Made by a program: the position numbers and the translations under genes. The notes under the pieces were generated by a model, which was given only the letters and a program-made list of their open reading frames with translations, was not told the DNA's origin and ran no database searches. Of a stretch of 20,815 nt of DNA, positions 16,563 through 20,815 are shown in pieces; within the stretch, counting starts at the first letter, position 1, and every line of letters starts with the position of its first letter. Source of the DNA: Planctomycetaceae bacterium (GTDB lineage Bacteria; Planctomycetota; UBA1135; GCA-002686595); assembly GCA_013360535.1 (NCBI GenBank), contig JABWBL010000006.1:1-20815 (forward strand). The letters run 5' to 3'.

Positions 16563-17213
16563 ATGACCCGCATCGAGATCGCCCCGGAACTCGTCGAGGA
16601 GGCTGTCTTCCTCCTTCAGCGCGACGCCGAGCGACGCGGCGACCTGCGCGCGACACGCTGGCTGGAACAGCGCGAGCCGCTCTACGAGCTTCGCGACCCC
16701 CGTGAACGAGAGGCGGCCTTTCTCGCCCACGCCCTGCTCGCCTTCCGGACGCTGCACCTCGATGAACCGCTCAGCGTGGCCCTCGATGCCTGCCCGGCCG
16801 CTCGCGAGCGCCTCGACGTGCTCGCAGTGCGGAGAGCGCGACGCACCAAGGAAGAGGGCGCGGAACTCTACAGCTCCGCGACCTCGGCGCGTGCTGCGTC
16901 CCCGACCCGCGCCGTGCTCGCGCTGAAACCCGATCGCTTCGCGGATCTCGAACGCCTGCACGAGCACGTGCGCCGCGAGCTGCTCTTCATCGACGACATG
17001 CTCGAACCCTCGTTCGAATACGACCCGTGCGCGATCGACGGGCTCGACCTCGATCCCGGCACGCGCGACGTCGTGCGCGACCGCGCGAGTCGCGCTTGGC
17101 GCAGGCGCGTCGAGGCGCGCGCCCGTGGCGAACGGACTTCCGGCACCTTCGCCGAGCTCGTCCGCGGTGCCGTCGCGTCGCTGGGCACCGTTGGCGCGAC
17201 GCTGGAGAGCTGA
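16563..17213 (+). CDS. Unknown operon protein with an ELLFIDDMLEPSFEY segment
   Basis: A 216-residue soluble protein, rich in Arg, Glu and Ala, without signal peptide or membrane helix. GGAGG at 16553-16557 lies five bases before the ATG at 16563, 17 bases after the chaperone gene. I do not recognise a named family. Residues 118-150 (LKPDRFADLERL, then RRELLFIDDMLEPSFEYDP) resemble a pattern I associate with LRHELxHxxDMLDPxFGY-type bacterial proteins, which would carry an HExxH-like helix. Here the two histidines would be R and F, so it would be non-catalytic if related. Its position between a molybdoenzyme chaperone and a dehydrogenase suggests a role in maturation or regulation of the enzyme, which is inference from context only. 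Confidence 0.8.
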   Translation: MTRIEIAPELVEEAVFLLQRDAERRGDLRATRWLEQREPLYELRDPREREAAFLAHALLAFRTLHLDEPLSVALDACPAARERLDVLAVRRARRTKEEGAELYSSATSARAASPTRAVLALKPDRFADLERLHEHVRRELLFIDDMLEPSFEYDPCAIDGLDLDPGTRDVVRDRASRAWRRRVEARARGERTSGTFAELVRGAVASLGTVGATLES

Positions 17214-17218
17214 TCACG

Positions 17219-18289
17219 ATGCGAGTCGAAGCGTGGAGCCTGCGGGCCCCGCGGGCGTCGTTCGTGTCACTCGCGCGGGAGGAAGCGGCGGGACCTGGCG
17301 AGGTGCTCGTGCGTGTCGCCGGTTGTGCGGTCCAACCGGAGGACGTCGCGATCTACCACGGCAAGTCGAGCTCGTCGACCAGACTCCCGCTCACACTGGG
17401 TGCCGAGATCTCGGGGCAGGTCGTCGAGACCGGCGCTGGCGCCGAATGCTGGGGTGGCCAGAGCGTCGTGATTCCGGCGTCGCTGCCCTGCCATCGTTGT
17501 TCCGCCTGCGAGGCCGGACGCGGCCAGCTGTGCGCGGCGGCGCTGCGGCCCGGCCGCAACATCCACGGTGGGTTCGCCTCGCACGTTCGAGTTCCAGCGC
17601 GCAGCCTGTGCCGCGTGCCATGGCTCGGAGATCGTTGGAAGGGCGCGGCCCCGCTCGAGCTCGCGCACCTCGCGCTGCTCTCGGACTCGTTCGCCACGCC
17701 TTATCAGGCGCTTGCTCGCGGTGGGCTGGTGCAGGGGGATGTCGCGGTGTTCGTCGGCATGGGGCTCGGCGCCATCGCGGGCATCCAGCTCGCCGTCGCG
17801 CGTGGTGCGCAGGTCGTGGCGATCGACACCGACCCGCGGGGGCTCGAGCTCGCGCAGGAACTCGGTGCGGCGCTCACGCTGCCGGAGTCCCAAGGCGCGG
17901 GGGAGCCCGCGTCCGCGCGAATCGAGGCCTTCGCAGCCGGGTTCGGCTGCCCGACCTGGCGCATTCGGCTGTTCGAGACCTCGTCGTCCGATTGGGGTGC
18001 GAAGCTTGCGCTCAGCTTGCTCGGGCGTGGACAGACGCTCGTGTTCGTCGGTCGGCGAGCCCGCCACACCGGGGCCGTCCTGCCCGAGCTCGCCGCGCTC
18101 GATGCGGTCCTCGCCGGCAGTGTGGGCTGCGCTCCGGAACTCTATCCGGCGCTGCTGCGGCTCGTGCTCACCGGGCAGGTGCGGGTTGCGCCCTTTGCGC
18201 GAATCCTCCCGATGGATGCGCTGCGCGGCACGCTCGAGACCGCCGATCCGCAAGCTCACATGCGGCGCGCCGTCCTCGTGCCGAAGTAG
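17219..18289 (+). CDS. MDR-family (zinc-type) dehydrogenase lacking a catalytic-zinc histidine
   Basis: A 356-residue medium-chain dehydrogenase/reductase. The structural zinc lobe is intact, C91-x2-C94-x2-C97-x7-C105, in a context (VVIPASLPCHRCSAC, RNIHGGFASHVRVPARSLC) that closely recalls 6-hydroxycyclohex-1-ene-1-carbonyl-CoA dehydrogenase (Had). The nucleotide fold is present: ATPYQALARGGL, then VFVGMGLGAIAG and the acidic VVAIDTD that favours NAD. The catalytic zinc site is altered: C36 is kept, but the usual GHE reads G61-A62-E63, losing the His ligand. It may therefore work without catalytic zinc or on an unusual substrate. GGAGAG precedes the ATG at 17219, five bases after the previous stop; it is the last gene of the operon. 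Why it sits with a respiratory molybdoenzyme is unknown. It converges with the hemerythrin gene six bases away. Confidence 0.88.
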   Translation: MRVEAWSLRAPRASFVSLAREEAAGPGEVLVRVAGCAVQPEDVAIYHGKSSSSTRLPLTLGAEISGQVVETGAGAECWGGQSVVIPASLPCHRCSACEAGRGQLCAAALRPGRNIHGGFASHVRVPARSLCRVPWLGDRWKGAAPLELAHLALLSDSFATPYQALARGGLVQGDVAVFVGMGLGAIAGIQLAVARGAQVVAIDTDPRGLELAQELGAALTLPESQGAGEPASARIEAFAAGFGCPTWRIRLFETSSSDWGAKLALSLLGRGQTLVFVGRRARHTGAVLPELAALDAVLAGSVGCAPELYPALLRLVLTGQVRVAPFARILPMDALRGTLETADPQAHMRRAVLVPK

Positions 18290-18295
18290 TTCGCC

Positions 18296-18892
18296 TCAGG
18301 GGCACCACAGGCCGCAGGAGTGCGAGCGCGGTGCCTGGGAACGGGCCGCGCCATGCGGCACGCCGAGGTCGGCGGCGAGCCTGTCCGCCATGTCGACGAG
18401 GGTCTCGCGCACGCCTTCGCCGAGCAGCTCGCGATCCGCGCTCGCGAAGCCTTCCTCCAGCGCACGGCGGTCGTCGTCGCCGAAGCGCTCTTCTCCCATA
18501 GGGAACAGCACGCCGTCTTCCTTGCCGATGTGATCGCGCAGGATCTCGACGTAGGAGCCGGCCGCCGCGGCGAATCCCGGCGCATCTTGCTTGAGGAGCG
18601 CCGTGCGCATGCGCGCCATCTCCGCGCGCCCGAGGTCGTGCTCGTTCAGCATCACCGCGATCGGTCCCACATTGTCCGGAATCCCGCAGCGGTGCATCGC
18701 GGGGAAGAGCAGCTTCTCTTCCTTGCCATGGTGAAGCCGGTCCGCGAACTCGGCCAGGAAACGCAGCGCCCGGTGCGCACGCTCCAGATCGAGTGCCCCG
18801 CTGGTGGCGCTCAGGTGCGTCAGCTTGTCCAGGCAGTCGAGCACCTGTTCGATCAGGCGATGGTCGGCCGAGAGTCTTTCGGTGGGGCGCAT
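18296..18892 (-). CDS. Hemerythrin HHE-domain protein
   Basis: A 198-residue cytoplasmic protein with the di-iron hemerythrin fold. Visible ligands: H11 (ADHRLIE), H54/H55 with E58/E59 (RLHHGKEEKLLFP), H85 (NEHDLGR), and H121 with E125 (RDHIGKEDGVLFP). Both H-x3-E helices are intact. Such proteins bind O2 or NO or help repair iron-sulfur clusters under nitrosative stress (YtfE/RIC-like, but without its N-terminal ScdA domain). The C-terminal 30 residues are basic with two late cysteines (CGLWC). The start at 18892 has GGAGA six bases upstream. An FNR-type box is centred 73 bases upstream, and this region separates it from the Crp/FNR gene on the same strand. An NO-handling role is inferred from the regulator and neighbours. 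Confidence 0.9.
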   Translation of the reverse strand: MRPTERLSADHRLIEQVLDCLDKLTHLSATSGALDLERAHRALRFLAEFADRLHHGKEEKLLFPAMHRCGIPDNVGPIAVMLNEHDLGRAEMARMRTALLKQDAPGFAAAAGSYVEILRDHIGKEDGVLFPMGEERFGDDDRRALEEGFASADRELLGEGVRETLVDMADRLAADLGVPHGAARSQAPRSHSCGLWCP

Positions 18893-18958
18893 GGCGGTCT
18901 CCGGTGGATCGGGCGGGCGGAACGGGAGTCAGGCTCCCACGGGACGCCCGACGGCACC

Positions 18959-18972
18959 TTGACCGGAATCAA
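18959..18972 (-). promoter_or_regulatory. FNR/Dnr-type operator upstream of the hemerythrin gene
   Basis: TTGAC-CGGA-ATCAA, flanked by CC and GC. It overlaps the last codons and stop of the Crp/FNR-family gene, and its centre lies 73 bases upstream of the hemerythrin ATG. A box at -41.5 would give a transcription start near 18924 and a leader of about 31 bases. The arms match those of the other two boxes in the window. Confidence 0.7.
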
Positions 18973-19688
18973 GCCGGGTCGTCTTCGAGCCGGTCGGCGA
19001 TCCGCACCAGGATCCGCGGCTCGAGGACGACGATCGAGCGCGTCCGGTTCTCGATCACACCCGTGTCCTGCCAGCGCCGCAGGAGGCGCGAGAGCGTCTC
19101 CGGCGTGATCGCGAGGTGGGCCGCGAGGTCCTTCTTCGTCATCGGCAAGTCGATCTCGGGATGCGAGCCCTCCGCGCGCGTGGGCAGCGCAAGCAGGTAG
19201 TGGGCGAGCCGCGCGGGGGCGCTGGCGATTGAGAGTTCCTCGACGCGTTCGGCGAGCCGCATCAGCCACATGCACAACGATCCCACCATCGCCGTCGCGA
19301 CCCCCGGTTCGTCGCGCAGCAGCGAGATGAAGGCCTGCCCGCCGATCTCGAGCACCGTCGAAGGCGCGACGGCGCGCGCGTTGGCCGGGTAACGCCCGAT
19401 CGAGAGCAGCGCAGCTTCCGCGAACGTCTGGCCGTCGTGAAGGTGGTGCAGCACCTGCTCGTGACCGTCGGCGGCGATGCGGTACACGCGGATCCTTCCA
19501 CGGACGACCGCAAAGAACGAAGTGGCCGTCTGTCCCTCCGCGATGAGCGCCTGTTCCGCCTCGAGCTCGCGCACGGTGGTCCCCTGCGCAATGCGCTCCA
19601 CCAACGGACGCCCCAGAGGCCGGAAGTGGGGCAGCTTGGTCAGGAAACGCTGTCGTTCCGCGAGGTCCATTGACAGTGAGTCAAACAT
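18969..19688 (-). CDS. Crp/FNR-family transcription regulator, Dnr/NnrR-like
   Basis: A 239-residue regulator. Residues about 20-130 form a cyclic-nucleotide-type effector domain (LIAEGQTATSFFAVVRGRIRVY, then DGQTFAEAALL and PANARAVAPSTVLEI). A dimer helix follows, then a winged helix with MTKKDLAAHLAITPETLSRLLRRWQ. The recognition helix has E197, S200 and R201, the E-x2-S-R pattern with which FNR reads TTGA half-sites. There is no N-terminal cysteine cluster, and only one Cys (C139) in the protein, so it is not an oxygen-sensing Fe-S FNR. It is more like Dnr/NnrR regulators that sense NO through haem. It probably acts on the TTGAC-N4-RTCAA boxes found nearby. The start is uncertain: the ATG at 19688 (GGAG upstream) or the ATG at 19670, after a palindrome. 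Confidence 0.92.
   Translation of the reverse strand: MFDSLSMDLAERQRFLTKLPHFRPLGRPLVERIAQGTTVRELEAEQALIAEGQTATSFFAVVRGRIRVYRIAADGHEQVLHHLHDGQTFAEAALLSIGRYPANARAVAPSTVLEIGGQAFISLLRDEPGVATAMVGSLCMWLMRLAERVEELSIASAPARLAHYLLALPTRAEGSHPEIDLPMTKKDLAAHLAITPETLSRLLRRWQDTGVIENRTRSIVVLEPRILVRIADRLEDDPA
19670..19684. promoter_or_regulatory. Palindrome TTGAC-N5-GTCAA at the regulator / hemH divergence
   Basis: The arms TTGAC and GTCAA match those of the operators at 8935 and elsewhere, but the spacer is five bases, not four, which puts the half-sites out of the usual register. It overlaps the first codons of the regulator if the ATG at 19688 is used, or lies just upstream of the ATG at 19670. It could be an autoregulatory site or chance. 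Confidence 0.35.
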
Positions 19689-19752
19689 GACCACCGCGCT
19701 CCTGCAACGCCGCAGGTCCGCTCGCCGCCTCGGCTCGGTATCGTCTGCGCCC

Positions 19753-20718
19753 GTGAAGCCGATCGGAGTGCTGCTCGTCAACGTGGGTTCGCCGGACGCG
19801 CCGGAGACGGCGGCGGTGCGGCGTTATCTGGCGGAATTCCTCGGGGATCCGGCGGTGGTGCAGGCGCCGCGCTGGTTGTGGTTGCCGCTGCTGCACGGCG
19901 TGATCCTGCCGCTGCGTGGGCCGAAGAGTGCGGAGCTCTACAAGCGCGTGTGGACGAAGGAGGGCTCGCCGCTGGTCGCGATCTCGCTCGCGCAGGGGCG
20001 CGCGCTGCAGGCGGAGCTCGGGGCGGCATACAAGGTCGAGGTCGCGATGCGTTATGGCAGTCCGACGATCGCGAGTGCGCTGGAGCGGCTCTCGAAGGCG
20101 GGTTGTGGCGAGCTCCTGCTCGTGCCGATGTTTCCGCAGTACAGCGGCACGACTTCGGGCACCGTCGTCGACGAGGTGCGGCGCCAGCGCGCAGCGCGCG
20201 GCGAGAGCGAGCCGCGTGTCGTCAGCGCTTTCCACGACGACCCCGAGTACATCGCGGCGCTCGCCGACGGCGTGCGCCTGCTCGTCGACGACCAGGTCGA
20301 CCACTACGTGTTCAGCTTCCACGGCATCCCGCTGCGTTACGTCCAGGCCGGCGATCCGTACCGCGAGCACTGCGAGCGCACCGCGAACCTGCTCGCGAAG
20401 GAGCTCGGCCTCGCGCGCGAGCGCTGGACGCAGGTCTACCAGTCGCGTTTCGGCCGCGAGGAATGGCTGCGGCCCTACGCGCTCGAGGCGATCCCGGAGA
20501 TCGCCAGGCAGCACAAGCGCGTGGTGGTCGTGTGCCCCGCGTTCACGACCGACTGCCTCGAGACGCTCGACGAGGTGCGGCGCGAGCTCGGCCACGTGTT
20601 CCATTCGGCCGGGGGAGAGAGGTGGACCTTCGTGCCGTGCCTCAACGACGACCCGGCCTGGATCCGCGCGCTCGGGAACCTCGTGCGCCGCCGCAGATTT
20701 GCCACGGTTCGCGTGTAG
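19753..20718 (+). CDS. hemH: Ferrochelatase HemH
   Basis: A 321-residue enzyme that inserts Fe2+ into a porphyrin (protoporphyrin IX in the classical pathway) in the last steps of haem synthesis. It is usually membrane-associated on the cytoplasmic side. Family signatures: GVLLVNVGSPDAPE at the start, YKRVWTKEGSPL, MRYGSP, VPMFPQYSGTTSGTV, the catalytic His in FSFHGIPLRY (H190), YQSRFG, and CPAFTTDCLETLDE with the conserved acidic residues. I chose the GTG at 19753 because ferrochelatases begin just before this motif. An in-frame ATG at 19687 would add 22 unrelated residues and would share its bases with the regulator's ATG on the other strand. There is no strong Shine-Dalgarno sequence at either. 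Haem is needed for the three c-type and one b-type haem sites encoded nearby. Confidence 0.93.
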   Translation: MKPIGVLLVNVGSPDAPETAAVRRYLAEFLGDPAVVQAPRWLWLPLLHGVILPLRGPKSAELYKRVWTKEGSPLVAISLAQGRALQAELGAAYKVEVAMRYGSPTIASALERLSKAGCGELLLVPMFPQYSGTTSGTVVDEVRRQRAARGESEPRVVSAFHDDPEYIAALADGVRLLVDDQVDHYVFSFHGIPLRYVQAGDPYREHCERTANLLAKELGLARERWTQVYQSRFGREEWLRPYALEAIPEIARQHKRVVVVCPAFTTDCLETLDEVRRELGHVFHSAGGERWTFVPCLNDDPAWIRALGNLVRRRRFATVRV

Positions 20719-20815
20719 CGCCGCGCCGTGGGGATTCGCGCGCCGGAGCGGAGCGGAAGACCGGAATACCGAGCCAGAGCAATTTTTTCTGCAAACTGCG
20801 GCCTGCGTCGACGGC

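Noticed and set aside
20779-20790. T-run (six T) after hemH as an intrinsic terminator
   Set aside because: I found no convincing GC-rich stem directly before it, and the window ends soon after.

Overview
The window is strongly GC-rich (judged by eye, not counted), densely coded, and has no mobile element, CRISPR array, tRNA or rRNA that I can see. The best taxonomic clue is the secreted right-handed beta-helix protein at 1086-2951. It ends in a Cys-rich C-terminal module of a kind common on exported proteins of Planctomycetota. The origin is therefore inferred to be a non-anammox, high-GC planctomycete or close relative; Myxococcota-like alternatives are not excluded.

Layout. (1) 1-3650: two exported proteins of unknown role, then a small membrane protein resembling the YwiC family. 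(2) 3655-8881, minus strand: moaA (molybdenum cofactor synthesis), a NapH-like polyferredoxin membrane protein fused to TPR repeats, and a periplasmic cytochrome c / blue-copper / beta-propeller protein. (3) 9105-18289, plus strand: a seven-gene operon. It encodes a lipoprotein di-haem cytochrome c with a haem-b (DMSO-reductase type II gamma) domain, a Tat-exported molybdopterin catalytic subunit, a small protein, a four-cluster iron-sulfur subunit, a TorD/NarJ-type chaperone, an unknown protein, and an MDR-family dehydrogenase that has lost a catalytic-zinc ligand. (4) 18296-20718: a hemerythrin-domain protein and a Crp/FNR-family regulator (minus), then ferrochelatase hemH (plus).

The centre of the window is a complete periplasmic molybdoenzyme of the NxrA/NxrB type (the Nitrospira/anammox nitrite oxidoreductase and archaeal-type nitrate reductase group). 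It sits with its own gamma subunit, chaperone, cofactor gene and electron-transfer proteins. Its direction (nitrate reduction or nitrite oxidation) and substrate cannot be read from sequence.

Three 14-bp boxes of the form TTGAC-N4-RTCAA lie in intergenic or gene-boundary DNA. One is upstream of the cytochrome/copper gene (5974), one lies in the divergent moaA / molybdoenzyme promoter region (8935), and one is upstream of the hemerythrin gene (18959). The Crp/FNR regulator encoded here has an FNR-type E-x2-S-R recognition helix and lacks the N-terminal cysteines of FNR, as in Dnr/NnrR regulators. The window therefore looks like a self-contained, anoxia- or NO-responsive nitrogen-oxide respiration regulon. 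Its least described parts are the cytochrome-cupredoxin-propeller protein and the three accessory genes in the molybdoenzyme operon.
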